NCBI GenBank assembly: GCA_004556745.1
Contig: SFFY01000039.1
Location: forward strand, 1 to 22,300
Direction: 5' to 3'
DNA: 22,300 bases
Source of the DNA: Bacteroidales bacterium
Lineage (GTDB): Bacteria > Bacteroidota > Bacteroidia > Bacteroidales > Bacteroidaceae
Shown here: in pieces, positions 1 to 8,467 of the stretch
Layout of the letters: every line of letters begins with the position of its first letter
Numbering within the stretch: position 1 is the first letter of the stretch
Notes under the pieces: generated by a model
Databases searched by the model: none
Seen by the model: the letters and a program-made list of their open reading frames with translations, nothing else
What the model was told of the DNA's origin: nothing
Translations under genes and position numbers: made by a program

Positions 1-120
1 TTCAGTTGTCTTTCAGCATGCGAGGCGGGCGTATAAAATACGCCCCGTTGTCTATGTTGTCGTCATATTAAGCGCAAATTGTCAGACTCGGAGTTGTCTC
101 TTGTTGTCTAAGTTGTCGTA
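1..120. repeat. Intergenic TTGTC repeat cluster with a GGGCGT palindrome
   Basis: This stretch downstream of the phosphoesterase gene contains no supportable gene. The pentamer TTGTC recurs at about 6, 48, 57, 94, 104 and 113, with 9-10 nt spacing inside the two groups, usually as GTTGTCTA or GTTGTCG. At 27-45 a hairpin has perfect 8-bp arms GGGCGTAT/ATACGCCC around a 3-nt loop. Its outer bases match the palindromes at 11536-11555 and 16198-16217. The pattern is read directly; a role in the leader of a minus-strand gene beyond the left edge is only a guess from how the other short repeats here are placed. Confidence 0.6.
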
Positions 121-141
121 AAAATAAAATCGTTAGTATGT

Positions 142-1788
142 TCAAATCTGCATTTCGTCGTAGCCATCGCTTTCGGGCTGCGGCAGTTCGGGGAGGGTGC
201 GCAGATAATTGATAAAGGCATCGGTGGTGGTGGGCATTTCCACTTTCAGTTCTGCCTCTTCGGGGAAGAAAGCGGGGTCGTAGTTGTCGCCGCCGTGCGT
301 CATATAGTCGTCTGCCACAAGAATATAGGTCTTATCGTCCTTCATCTCGATTTCCTTGCCCGAAGGCGACACGTAAACCAGGGCGTCCAACTGCATATCG
401 CCATCGAAGCCGATGTTCAAAGACGAGGTCTGTATCCAACCGAACTTTTCATTGTGCACTCCGCAGTCGATGAGTTTGCGGATTTGCGCCCCCGTGAGGC
501 GGTAGGCTTTCAGACTGTTGGCAAAAGGCAGGGCATCGCCGACATCGAGCACGGTGACATCACCCTCCGAAAAGCCGCAGCGAATGCTGCCGAAATGGCT
601 CACGCCAATCACCGGCTCTTTCTCTGAAACGCCTGTCGCGCGGCGGTAAGCCTCGGCATAGGAACGGCAAACGAGCTGCCCCATCTCCGTTTGGCGGAGT
701 TTGTCGTCGCGGCTATGCTGCAACGAAACGGGAGCCTTTGTCAAGACTTCTTTTAACGCCGCCCCACCCTTGGTTTTCGTGTGCTGCAACACAGAATCTA
801 TCTTTTGCTGGAAACGCTGCTGCTTCGCGCCGAGACGAATGTCGGGATTGACGGCACAGACCTCAGGCGTGATGCTCGCAATCTTCATGTCGGTAGTATC
901 TACCACGAATTTCATCACCCCGACGCTGCGGCCGTAGCAGGCGGCTTGCAGGACGGGATATTGCAGATCATTGATGCGGCCGCAAATAGTTTCGTGCGTG
1001 TGCGACGTAATCCAAGCCTGCACGGTAGGCTCTGCCACCGCCTGCAAGTGCGGCACGTCGGCATCAACCCACACGGGGCGGGCGTTGCCCTCATCGTCGG
1101 TCTGCATCTCCGTGCCTATGTGCGTGAGTAACACGCGGAGGTCGGCCGCTGCTGCTGGCGCATAGCCTGGCGTCTGCTTCAAACTGTCGAGCACGAGGTC
1201 ATAGCGGCCGTCGAAACTAAGGCCTTTGAGTTTGGAAACGCTGGCTTGGCGCGGCGTGGACGAGGTGAGCAGGCCGATAAAGGCCACCTTGACGCTCTTG
1301 CCCCCGCCGACGGGAATTTCCCTAACGGAGAACGGCGCGGCAAACGGCGCAGGCTGTCCGGCAGCATCGCGCACATTGGCACAAACATATTCGAGTTGCC
1401 AATCTTTCGGGCAGAACGGCTGCGAACGCCACTTGTCGGCAAGCGCCGCCTGCCCTTCGTCGAACTCGTGATTGCCGACGGCAGAAAGCGTGATGCCGAG
1501 GTTTTGGAAAAATTCGGGAATGAGTTGCCCACGCGTTGCCTGATGGAAATAACTGCCACCGAAGTTGTCGCCGGCGGAGACCACGATGCTGTGCGGATAG
1601 ACGGCTTTGAGCGAGTCGATGGTCTGCCAAAGTGCCGCCGCTCCGGGCATCTGCTTGAAATCGTTGCGCACGAAGCAACTATGGAAATCGTTAATTGAAA
1701 TCACCGCCACCGTGACGCGGTCGGTCTCGCCTGCACGGGCGGCAAAGCCCGTAACGAGGGCGAGCAAAAGCAAAATATATTTTTTCAT
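142..1788 (-). CDS. Secreted 5'-nucleotidase/UDP-sugar hydrolase-like metallophosphoesterase
   Basis: The product is 548 residues with an N-terminal signal peptide (hydrophobic stretch at about residues 4-18, probable cleavage near Ala-Arg-Ala-Gly). Metal-binding motifs of the calcineurin-like phosphoesterase fold are present in order: NDFH (D34, H36), GDNFGGS (D74), GNHEFD (N106, H107), then LLTHIG near 217 and SHTH near 263. The C-terminal half resembles the 5'-nucleotidase substrate-binding domain, with the usual stretch SVSHFGSIR as a variant and a late MTHGGDNY segment. The family hydrolyses nucleotides or related phosphoesters outside the cytoplasm; the exact substrate cannot be read here. 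I chose the ATG at 1788. A TTG two codons earlier is in frame but has nothing in its favour. The gene follows fkp on the same strand after 295 nt of repeat-rich DNA, so it probably has its own promoter. Confidence 0.88.
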   Translation of the reverse strand: MKKYILLLLALVTGFAARAGETDRVTVAVISINDFHSCFVRNDFKQMPGAAALWQTIDSLKAVYPHSIVVSAGDNFGGSYFHQATRGQLIPEFFQNLGITLSAVGNHEFDEGQAALADKWRSQPFCPKDWQLEYVCANVRDAAGQPAPFAAPFSVREIPVGGGKSVKVAFIGLLTSSTPRQASVSKLKGLSFDGRYDLVLDSLKQTPGYAPAAAADLRVLLTHIGTEMQTDDEGNARPVWVDADVPHLQAVAEPTVQAWITSHTHETICGRINDLQYPVLQAACYGRSVGVMKFVVDTTDMKIASITPEVCAVNPDIRLGAKQQRFQQKIDSVLQHTKTKGGAALKEVLTKAPVSLQHSRDDKLRQTEMGQLVCRSYAEAYRRATGVSEKEPVIGVSHFGSIRCGFSEGDVTVLDVGDALPFANSLKAYRLTGAQIRKLIDCGVHNEKFGWIQTSSLNIGFDGDMQLDALVYVSPSGKEIEMKDDKTYILVADDYMTHGGDNYDPAFFPEEAELKVEMPTTTDAFINYLRTLPELPQPESDGYDEMQI

Positions 1789-1840
1789 AGCCAAAGAAGA
1801 TTATGAGCGATTTTAGTAAACAAGTAAACGAGGATATTTT

Positions 1841-1985
1841 CGTGCAAGCGAGAGCAGAGCCGAACTTGTTCGGGCTATGCCGAGTGCAGCCGAAAATCTC
1901 AAAGAAAACAAGTTAACAAGACAGAAATGTCGTGCAAGCGAGCGCAATTAAGTTTACTTAAATTGCCGAGCGCAGCCGAGATTAT
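1841..1985. repeat. Two copies of a constant-flank, variable-arm hairpin repeat
   Basis: Two elements lie in tandem at 1841-1894 and 1931-1980. Both begin CGTGCAAGCGAG, continue to GCA, then a hairpin, and end TGCCGAG.GCAGCCGA. The hairpin arms differ completely (GAGCCGAAC against ATTAAGT on the left), but each is complementary to its own right arm. Each has a TT loop and one extra base bulged in the right arm about 4 bp from the loop. They occupy the spacer between fkp and the phosphoesterase gene. A decayed copy lies at about 18744-18793 and a hairpin-only copy at 19241-19267. Confidence 0.75.
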
Positions 1986-2023
1986 GTAAATGTCTTGCTA
2001 ATTTATATTTTACATGAGAAACT

Positions 2024-2068
2024 TGTCTCGTCTACTCGTTTACTTGTAAACTCGTCTACTAATAAACG
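2024..2068. repeat. Short octamer array TCGTYTAC
   Basis: Four successive 8-nt units read TCGTCTAC, TCGTTTAC, TTGTAAAC and TCGTCTAC on the plus strand, just downstream of the fkp stop. They are the reverse complement of the AGTARACG units at 15312-15407 and in several other spacers. The adjoining ACGTACAATACGT segment (about 2069-2082) is a weak dyad that could help end fkp transcription, but it has no convincing T-run. Confidence 0.6.
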
Positions 2069-2083
2069 AACGTACAATACGTT

Positions 2084-4957
2084 TTATGATCGGCTGACTT
2101 GCAAGCCCTTGTCCGAAATGCTCATTTCCACGAAGCGGGCAGCAGGCATGATGGGGCTTTCAGAAAGCATGGCGCGAATGCGGCGGGCCGCCTCGGCATC
2201 TTTCGCCACCATATAGAGGAAGCCACCGCCGCCGGCGCCGGGCAGTTTGTAGCCGAGGCAATAATCGTGCACCTTGCGGCAAAGTGCCTCAACGGCAGGC
2301 GGATTGGTGCCGGCATCAAGCCGCTTGTTCTGCTCCCAAGTCGCGGCGAGCAGGCGGCCGTAGGCTTCGATGTCGCCCTGCTGAATGGTGCGGAACATCT
2401 CCAAAGCGTGCTGCTTCATGTCGTCGAGCAGGGCAAGGTGTTCCGTGTTGTTGAGGAACATGCCGCGCACGATTTCTGCAAGGATATTCTTGGCCGTGCG
2501 CGTGATGCCGGTGTAGTAAAGCAGATGGCAGGGCGCAGTTTCGGGCGCGGTAAAAAGCGATGAGGGCAACCAGCGCGCCGTAGCGTTTTGGTCGAAACCG
2601 GGATTGGTCTGCAAGAGTTTGATGCCGGGCAGCACGCCGCCGTATTGGTCCTGCCAGCCGCCGCCCGTGGTGAGCAATTGCTCGAGGACGAGCGTGCGGT
2701 TGCATATCTCATTTTTATCCCAATGCAAGCCGCAGAAGTCCGACACAGCACCCAAGACCGTGGCGGCCAAGATGCTGCTCGTGCCCAAACCCGACCCTGC
2801 GGGAATGGCGGCGAGGAGGGTAATCTCTATGCCGCAGCCGAAGTCCTCGAGTTGTTCGCGCAGCGTGCGATAGGGCGTGTCGCAGAAGCCCGGCAGGAAA
2901 CCGGCGAGCGTGAGCGCGGCTTTGGGAATGGAGAACGGCGAACCCACCTTATTATATTGTTTCAATTCCTCGAAAGTCTCGATGCGCTCCATTGCCCCGA
3001 GGTCGATAGAGCGGCAGATGATAACCGGCTCGGCGGAGGGCTTGACATAGACCTGCAAAGGCGGCTGCCCGTTGAGTTCGATGGCAAGGTTGACCACATT
3101 GCCGCCGCTCACGAGGCTGTAAGGCGGCGTGTCGGTCCAGCCGCCCGCCACGTCGATGCGCACGGAACTGCGTGCCCATACGATTTGGTCGGAATAGGTG
3201 GTGTGAACGGGGTGGCTCTTGCGGCGCAAGGCATTGGCAGTCAGTCCCTCGCGCAGGAGGCGGAACGCCTCATCGCCTGCGGCGTCTTCCCCTTCCTTTC
3301 CTGCAAGACGCAAGGCCTCTGAACGGAACATGGCATCGTGGATGCGCGTCATGAGCGGCGCATCTTGGGGCAAAGCCTCGGGCAGAGGCAAGGCTGCATC
3401 GGCAAATTTATGGGCCGCGTCCTTCAAATTCACTTGATAGAAAACGCTGCGCCGCCAGTTCTGGGCGAGTGCCGGGAGATTGTCGTTCTGAAACTGCTCG
3501 CGCTGCGCAAAGAGGCGGTGCAGATTGGCTTTCGCCGAAATATCGTCGGCAGAATAGCGCGGCAGGCTGCGCCAAAGGGCGGTGACAGCAGCCTCGGGGG
3601 TGTCGGCAATGAACCATTGCAACAGACGCTCCATATCGGGCAAAGAAGCCGTGGCGGGGAATAGCGGCGCGGCTTGCAGGTCCGCGGCATCGCCGAGGTC
3701 GGCCATAGAGATGCCGCGCTTAGCGAGCCAAGACGTGACGGGCTGACCGAGATAAAGCGTTTCGGGCACGTCGAGCCTGCCTCGGAAGGCATCGGTGTAG
3801 CCATAAGGGCGCAGCACGAAGTTGGCCGCGCCGACCGGCTCGATGTCAATGCAAACGCCGTCGGGCACAGAGAGTTGCCAATTATTCTCGGGAATGCCCG
3901 TGAAAATATGATGCTTCCCGTACTGCCACGTTTCGGGGATAAAGGAGTTTTCAATCCATACGAAACTGTTGCAGGCTCCGGGACGCTGGGCGATGACGGC
4001 GTTCTGCGTGAACACAGAGGGCTGCTTCTTGACGCCCTTCTGAATGATAAACCGCTGGTCCTTGACTAAATTCTGTATTTCGAGGGAGGAAGAGAGCAGT
4101 TCGGGCGAAGTGCCGAAATGGTAGAACTCGCCTCCGGGCAACGGCAGCACGGCTACTTTCAAGTCGGCCAGTTCGGGGTCGTCGAACGTGGGGTGCAGAC
4201 CGAGCGCACCGCCGAAATCGGTGTAAAGGTCATAGTAGTTGATGCCCTCCACGCCCTTTTGCGCCAGCAGCCCGTCGGCAGTTTCGCCGCACTTGCGCAT
4301 CAGGAGATGCACGGCGCGGTCGGAAAGCAGCCATACGCCGATGTCCATCATGGCATAGTGGGTCTGCATGAGCCGTGCCTGCTCTTCGGGCGAAGGCTTT
4401 TGCAGCACGAAGTCGAGCACATCAGGGTTTTCGCGGCTCATCATAAATACGCCATGATGCGAAGCCTGCTCCACGTCGGCCCAAAGTCCGTAGCACACCA
4501 CGTCGGCATCGGGTATTTCCTGCAAAGGCTCGGTGGCACGCAGGTACACATCGCCGCTTGCAATGAGGGTGCGCAGCCCGGCAGGGGCTTTCTCTAAGAT
4601 GCGCTCGTAGAGCGGCATTTGGAGGTCGAGCAGCGTCTGGCTAATCTTCTGTCCCCGCGCCCAACGGAACACGGGCACTGGCGTGAGCACCTTGCCGCTT
4701 GAGGCGTACGCCGGCAAACGGCGGCTCTGACCGCCGGCGTGGAGCAGCACGCGCTTTTCCTTAGCGAGCCATTCCTTGAACGAGGCTTCGGGGGCATCGT
4801 CGCGCCGTGCCGCCTCGAGCAGCCACGCCGTACCGCCGCCGGAGCCGAGTTTGTGACCTACGGGGTCGGAAGTACAAAAATATTCGTCATGGGAAAGGCG
4901 CGTAACGTCGTGGAAACTATTAACGACGTTGGGCGGAAGGGAAAGTAACTTTTTCAT
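2084..4957 (-). CDS. fkp: Bifunctional L-fucokinase / L-fucose-1-phosphate guanylyltransferase
   Basis: The product is 957 residues, close to the roughly 950 of Bacteroides Fkp. The N-terminal half is a sugar-phosphate nucleotidyltransferase: GSGGGTAW at about 38-45 and LLHAGGQSRRLP at about 71-82 form the nucleotide-binding loop. The C-terminal half is a GHMP kinase with DVAGGWTDTPP near 607, the phosphate-binding motif PAGSGLGTSS near 725 and the late glycine motif KLPGAGGGG near 903. The enzyme phosphorylates L-fucose at C1 and couples it to GTP to give GDP-L-fucose, which Bacteroidales use to decorate capsule and glycoproteins with scavenged fucose. The ATG lies 8 nt after the GtrA-like gene, making this the last gene of a six-gene cluster. 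Both halves look intact. Confidence 0.96.
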   Translation of the reverse strand: MKKLLSLPPNVVNSFHDVTRLSHDEYFCTSDPVGHKLGSGGGTAWLLEAARRDDAPEASFKEWLAKEKRVLLHAGGQSRRLPAYASSGKVLTPVPVFRWARGQKISQTLLDLQMPLYERILEKAPAGLRTLIASGDVYLRATEPLQEIPDADVVCYGLWADVEQASHHGVFMMSRENPDVLDFVLQKPSPEEQARLMQTHYAMMDIGVWLLSDRAVHLLMRKCGETADGLLAQKGVEGINYYDLYTDFGGALGLHPTFDDPELADLKVAVLPLPGGEFYHFGTSPELLSSSLEIQNLVKDQRFIIQKGVKKQPSVFTQNAVIAQRPGACNSFVWIENSFIPETWQYGKHHIFTGIPENNWQLSVPDGVCIDIEPVGAANFVLRPYGYTDAFRGRLDVPETLYLGQPVTSWLAKRGISMADLGDAADLQAAPLFPATASLPDMERLLQWFIADTPEAAVTALWRSLPRYSADDISAKANLHRLFAQREQFQNDNLPALAQNWRRSVFYQVNLKDAAHKFADAALPLPEALPQDAPLMTRIHDAMFRSEALRLAGKEGEDAAGDEAFRLLREGLTANALRRKSHPVHTTYSDQIVWARSSVRIDVAGGWTDTPPYSLVSGGNVVNLAIELNGQPPLQVYVKPSAEPVIICRSIDLGAMERIETFEELKQYNKVGSPFSIPKAALTLAGFLPGFCDTPYRTLREQLEDFGCGIEITLLAAIPAGSGLGTSSILAATVLGAVSDFCGLHWDKNEICNRTLVLEQLLTTGGGWQDQYGGVLPGIKLLQTNPGFDQNATARWLPSSLFTAPETAPCHLLYYTGITRTAKNILAEIVRGMFLNNTEHLALLDDMKQHALEMFRTIQQGDIEAYGRLLAATWEQNKRLDAGTNPPAVEALCRKVHDYCLGYKLPGAGGGGFLYMVAKDAEAARRIRAMLSESPIMPAARFVEMSISDKGLQVSRS

Positions 4958-4965
4958 AAATCAGA

Positions 4966-5367
4966 CTAACGGAAGGTCACACATTTATTATATATATAGT
5001 TGCAGGCGGTGTAGACCACCATGCCGCAGACGTAGGCAATCGGTTCGCCGACGAGCGGCAGAAGGAAATGGAAGCACAGCCATTGCAACGACCAGCACAC
5101 CGCCGCGCCGATGAGGAAACGCAGCGCCTCGGCGTGCCAATGCGGATTTTTTGAAGAAAATACCCACAACTTGCCGAGCACAAAACTCGAACAGATGCCG
5201 AGGGCATAGCTGACGGCGTTGGCCACGTCGACCTGCACGTCTGCCCAGCGCATCAAGGCAAAGGAGACGCAGGTGAGCAGGGTATTGAACACGCCCGCCG
5301 CGCCGAAGCGCACGAGGCGGCGCAGTTCCGCGCCGGTTAGCCAGCCGCGCAAGCGAGAGAGCATCAT
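4966..5367 (-). CDS. GtrA-like four-helix membrane protein
   Basis: A 133-residue protein with four probable membrane helices at about 19-40, 47-71, 83-105 and 108-125. It opens with RLVRFGAAGVFNTLL and ends with an aromatic/basic NYIYNKCVTFR tail, both typical of the GtrA/DPMS1 family. Family members are small membrane partners in polyprenol-linked sugar synthesis or translocation. Its ATG overlaps the TGA of the acyltransferase gene (ATGA), so translation is probably coupled. The polyprenol-phosphate sugar synthase-like gene at the head of the same cluster is the obvious candidate partner, which is an inference from proximity. Confidence 0.88.
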   Translation of the reverse strand: MMLSRLRGWLTGAELRRLVRFGAAGVFNTLLTCVSFALMRWADVQVDVANAVSYALGICSSFVLGKLWVFSSKNPHWHAEALRFLIGAAVCWSLQWLCFHFLLPLVGEPIAYVCGMVVYTACNYIYNKCVTFR

Positions 5368-6122
5368 TGATCCTTATTTTCTACGTAACCCTGATACTTT
5401 TCAGGCAAGCCTGCCATAATCGTATCGTACGACTGTTCCATAGCGTGCTTCACGTTTTCCTCGCCCTGCCCTATCGGGAATATGGGCTTGTGGATAATAA
5501 GGCGCATCTTGTGGCGATGCACAAAGTTGAAACCCGCCATACGCGTAAGCACGTCGAAAGAGCCGTCGATGGTGAGTGGCACCACGGGCAGACCGATTTC
5601 GTCGGCCAATTGGAACGCGCCTTTCTTGAAGCGCCCCATGTGGCCCGTAAAGGTGCGCGAGCCTTCGGGGAAGACCACGAGCGACGTGCCGTGGCGTAAG
5701 GTATTGCGGGCATTCTCGATGGTCTGCTTAATCTTCTTCGGGCCCGATTTGTCCACAAAAATATGGCGTGCCTTCTCGCAGGCATAACCCACGAGCGGCA
5801 TCTTGCGCAGGGATTTCTTCATCATCCACTTAAAGTTGCGCCCGAGATAACCATATATCAAGAAGATGTCCATCGGACCTTGGTGGTTGGCCACAAACAC
5901 ATAGCTCTGCTTATGGTCGATGTTTTCCCTCCCCTCCACCTTGACGGGCAGCAACAGGACGTTGCAGATGAATTGCGACCAAATCTTGCCGGGATAATAG
6001 CCCCAAAAGTGCGCGCTGCCGAGGAGACTGCCGACAATCGTGACGAGGGCTGTGAGCACGGTGGCGACGAACGCCAAGGGCAAAGCGATGAAAAGCTGAT
6101 AGATTTTATAAAGGAAGTTCAT
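5364..6122 (-). CDS. 1-acyl-sn-glycerol-3-phosphate acyltransferase family protein (PlsC-like)
   Basis: The protein is 252 residues. A hydrophobic N-terminal segment (about 10-36) anchors it in the membrane. The acyltransferase HX4D motif is NHQGPMD (H80, D85), and the second block is FPEGSRTFTG (E153, G154, R156). A VPLTIDGS-like block (VVPLTIDGSFDVL) follows. The family transfers an acyl chain to lysophosphatidate or a related lysolipid, the second acylation of phospholipid synthesis. The start overlaps the stop of the MetH-like gene by 4 nt, and its own stop overlaps the GtrA-like start by 4 nt. A second, shorter family member is encoded at 13896-14447. Assignment as the housekeeping PlsC is likely but not proven. 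Confidence 0.9.
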   Translation of the reverse strand: MNFLYKIYQLFIALPLAFVATVLTALVTIVGSLLGSAHFWGYYPGKIWSQFICNVLLLPVKVEGRENIDHKQSYVFVANHQGPMDIFLIYGYLGRNFKWMMKKSLRKMPLVGYACEKARHIFVDKSGPKKIKQTIENARNTLRHGTSLVVFPEGSRTFTGHMGRFKKGAFQLADEIGLPVVPLTIDGSFDVLTRMAGFNFVHRHKMRLIIHKPIFPIGQGEENVKHAMEQSYDTIMAGLPEKYQGYVENKDQ

Positions 6123-7084
6123 AAAGACGATATGTTTCTAAAAAAATACTTGCGCAGCTGTTCCTGCGCCATTCCGCGGCGGGCGGCGTAATCGGCAAGC
6201 TGACTGCCGTCGATTTGCCCCACGCTGAAATATTCGGCAGCGGGGTGCGAGAGCATCAGTCCCGCCACGGAGGCGTGGGGCTGCATCATGCCGTTTTCGG
6301 TGAGCCGCACGCCTATCTGCGAGAAGGGCAGAAGGCGGTCGATGAGGAAAATGATGCTTTGGTCGGGCAAGGAGGGGTAGCCCACGGCGGGACGAATGCC
6401 GCGATATTTGGCGGCAAAGAGATCGGGCATGGCCAACCGCTCCTCGGGAACATAAGCCCAATAGATGCGGCGCACGTCCTCGTGCAGTTTCTCGGCAGTC
6501 GCCTCGGCAAGGCGGTCTTTGAGCGTCTGGCAAAGCATTTGCCCATATTTTTCTTCATCCTCCGCCTCGGCAGCGGCATCAGCCTCGCAAAAGGAAGCGG
6601 CAAAAAGGCCGAGCACGTTCTCGGGCGGCAGGTTTCGCACATCGGAGGAAGCGGCTGGCTGCACGGGACTGATGTAATCGGCCAACGAAAGGCAGCAACC
6701 ATTCGCGCCGGGCACCTGCTGGCGCAGCATGGGCAGCCGCACTGGGCCGGCGTTTTGCGAAACGCCGCTCCCACATTCGTCGCACCGAACCCAAATATCA
6801 TTGCCCTCGCTCCAAGCAGGCAGCAACGCAAACGCGGCGGCGCACTGCCGGTCGCGCCACGCGCCGAGCAGACAGCGGGCCTCGTCCATGAGTCTCTGCG
6901 CCTCGGCAGCCCGGCCGCGCTCTTCGGAAGAAAAGCCGCCCAACCACGCCGCACGGCAGGCAGGGCAATCGTGCACGCCCGCCGCAGTGGCGAAACGCGC
7001 AGGTATGCCCCATGCGAAAAAGAAGTAGTTCCAATCTATGTAGGGCACTAAATCTTCTACCTTATAGCCGAGCGCCTCGAGCAT
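6119..7084 (-). CDS. Stand-alone cobalamin-dependent methionine synthase (MetH) activation domain protein
   Basis: The whole 321-residue protein matches the C-terminal reactivation domain of MetH, with no homocysteine, folate or cobalamin domains. Recognisable in order are LVPYIDWNYFFFAWGI (14-29), the cysteine pair CPAC, EAQRLMDEA, LPMLRQQ, SLADYISP, the LHEDVRRIYWAYVPEE block, RGIRPAVGYPSLPDQS and VRLTENGMMQPHASVAGL, then the SHPAAEYFSVGQI strand. In MetH this domain binds S-adenosylmethionine and, with a flavodoxin-type donor, re-methylates inactive cob(II)alamin. The R-P-A-x-G-Y binding loop is kept. The first codons go straight into the domain, so it does not look like a truncated MetH. 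It sits 6 nt after the dihydroorotase gene and overlaps the next gene by 4 nt. It may serve a split MetH or another corrinoid enzyme elsewhere. Confidence 0.85.
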   Translation of the reverse strand: MLEALGYKVEDLVPYIDWNYFFFAWGIPARFATAAGVHDCPACRAAWLGGFSSEERGRAAEAQRLMDEARCLLGAWRDRQCAAAFALLPAWSEGNDIWVRCDECGSGVSQNAGPVRLPMLRQQVPGANGCCLSLADYISPVQPAASSDVRNLPPENVLGLFAASFCEADAAAEAEDEEKYGQMLCQTLKDRLAEATAEKLHEDVRRIYWAYVPEERLAMPDLFAAKYRGIRPAVGYPSLPDQSIIFLIDRLLPFSQIGVRLTENGMMQPHASVAGLMLSHPAAEYFSVGQIDGSQLADYAARRGMAQEQLRKYFFRNISSL

Positions 7085-7090
7085 CTTTAT

Positions 7091-8431
7091 TTATCGGCAA
7101 AAGGAAACGGGCTGACCGTGATAGCGCTCATCGGTGATATGCCCTCTGTTGTAGATGGGGAAGCCGTTGCAGAAGGTGCGTTCCACGCGCCAATGATATG
7201 TATGCCCTTCCACGGGGCTCCAGTTACATAGGCTCTGAATGCGGCTGGGCGTTACGGTCCACGGCGTACGGGGACGCACGATGACGATGTCGGCCTTATA
7301 GCCCTCGCGCAAGAAGCCTCGGTTTTCAATTCTGAAAATACGCGCCGGCGCGTGGCACATCAATTCTACCATGCGCTCAATGCTCACCACGCCTTCATCT
7401 ACAAGTTCAAGCATCGACACGAGCGAGTACTGCACCATCGGCATGCCCGAAGCAGCCTTGACGCAACCGCCCACCTTGTCGCGCAGGCGGTGCGGAGCAT
7501 GGTCGGTGGCCACTGTGGTAATGCGCCCGTCGGCAAGCGCCCTGCGCAGGGCGGCGCGGTCGGCCTCCGTCTTAATGGCGGGATTGCACTTGATGCGCGT
7601 GCCGAGGCGGGCATAGTCCTTGTCGGTAAACAGCAGGTGCGCCACGCACGCCTCGGCCGTGATAAGCGGATTGCCCGCCTCAAATAACTCCAATTCGCGC
7701 TCCGTGGAAAGATGCGCTACGTGCAGGCGGCTGCCGTATTCCTTGGCGAGGCTCACGGCAAGCGCCGTGGATTTGTAGCAAGCCTCGGCGGAACGGATTT
7801 CGGGGTGGTGGCACACGTCGGGGTCTGCGCCATAGGCGGCTTGGCAGGCTTTGAGATTTGCCTCTATCGTGGGCGTGTCTTCGCAGTGCGCCACGATGGG
7901 CAGCCGCGCGTGCTCGAAGACGGCGCGGAGCGTGCGCTCATTGTCTACGAGCATATTGCCGGTAGACGAGCCCATAAAGAGTTTGATGCCGCACACCTTG
8001 CGCGGATTGAGGCGTTCCAACTCGTAGGCGTTGCCGCCCGTTGCGCCGAAGAAGAGACCGAAATTCACGAGGCTCTTATGCTTTGCCGTTTCCCACTTCT
8101 CGTTGAACGCCTGCATCGTGGTGGTCTGCGGCACGGTGTTGGGCATATCGAACACCGTGGTCACGCCGCCCGCCGCAGCGGCCTTGCTCTCCGAGAAAAA
8201 ATCAGCCTTTGCCGTCAGACCCGGGTCGCGGAAATGCACGTGCGTGTCTATGACACCGGGCAGGACGTATGCGCCCTCGGCATCGATTATCTCGTTGACA
8301 GGACTGGACGGCTCGCCGTCGCGACCCTCGATGATTTCGTCTATTCGCTCGTCGTCAATGACTATGGAACCGACAAAGCGGCGCATCTCATTGACGATCG
8401 TGGCGTTCTTGATTTGTATTCTGAAATGCAT
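7091..8431 (-). CDS. pyrC: Dihydroorotase
   Basis: A 446-residue amidohydrolase for the third step of pyrimidine synthesis, carbamoyl-aspartate to dihydroorotate. Metal and catalytic residues are visible: DTHVHFRDPG (H64, H66), probable carboxylated lysine K150 in CGIKLFMGSSTG, H182 in VAHCEDTP, H240 in HVAHLSTE and D310 in VATDHAPH. The sequence also resembles allantoinases and dihydropyrimidinases of the same fold. HFRDPG followed by MPNT (97-99) favours dihydroorotase. It lies 36 nt after the glycosyltransferase gene and 6 nt before the MetH-like gene, inside an apparent operon otherwise made mostly of envelope genes. Confidence 0.93.
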   Translation of the reverse strand: MHFRIQIKNATIVNEMRRFVGSIVIDDERIDEIIEGRDGEPSSPVNEIIDAEGAYVLPGVIDTHVHFRDPGLTAKADFFSESKAAAAGGVTTVFDMPNTVPQTTTMQAFNEKWETAKHKSLVNFGLFFGATGGNAYELERLNPRKVCGIKLFMGSSTGNMLVDNERTLRAVFEHARLPIVAHCEDTPTIEANLKACQAAYGADPDVCHHPEIRSAEACYKSTALAVSLAKEYGSRLHVAHLSTERELELFEAGNPLITAEACVAHLLFTDKDYARLGTRIKCNPAIKTEADRAALRRALADGRITTVATDHAPHRLRDKVGGCVKAASGMPMVQYSLVSMLELVDEGVVSIERMVELMCHAPARIFRIENRGFLREGYKADIVIVRPRTPWTVTPSRIQSLCNWSPVEGHTYHWRVERTFCNGFPIYNRGHITDERYHGQPVSFCR

Positions 8432-8467
8432 GGATTGTTTTATTGGTGCAATAGATAATAAATAGAT

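Noticed and set aside
1995..2216. Small plus-strand open frame following the TCGTYTAC array
   Set aside because: It enters the 3' end of fkp antisense and has no protein-like features.
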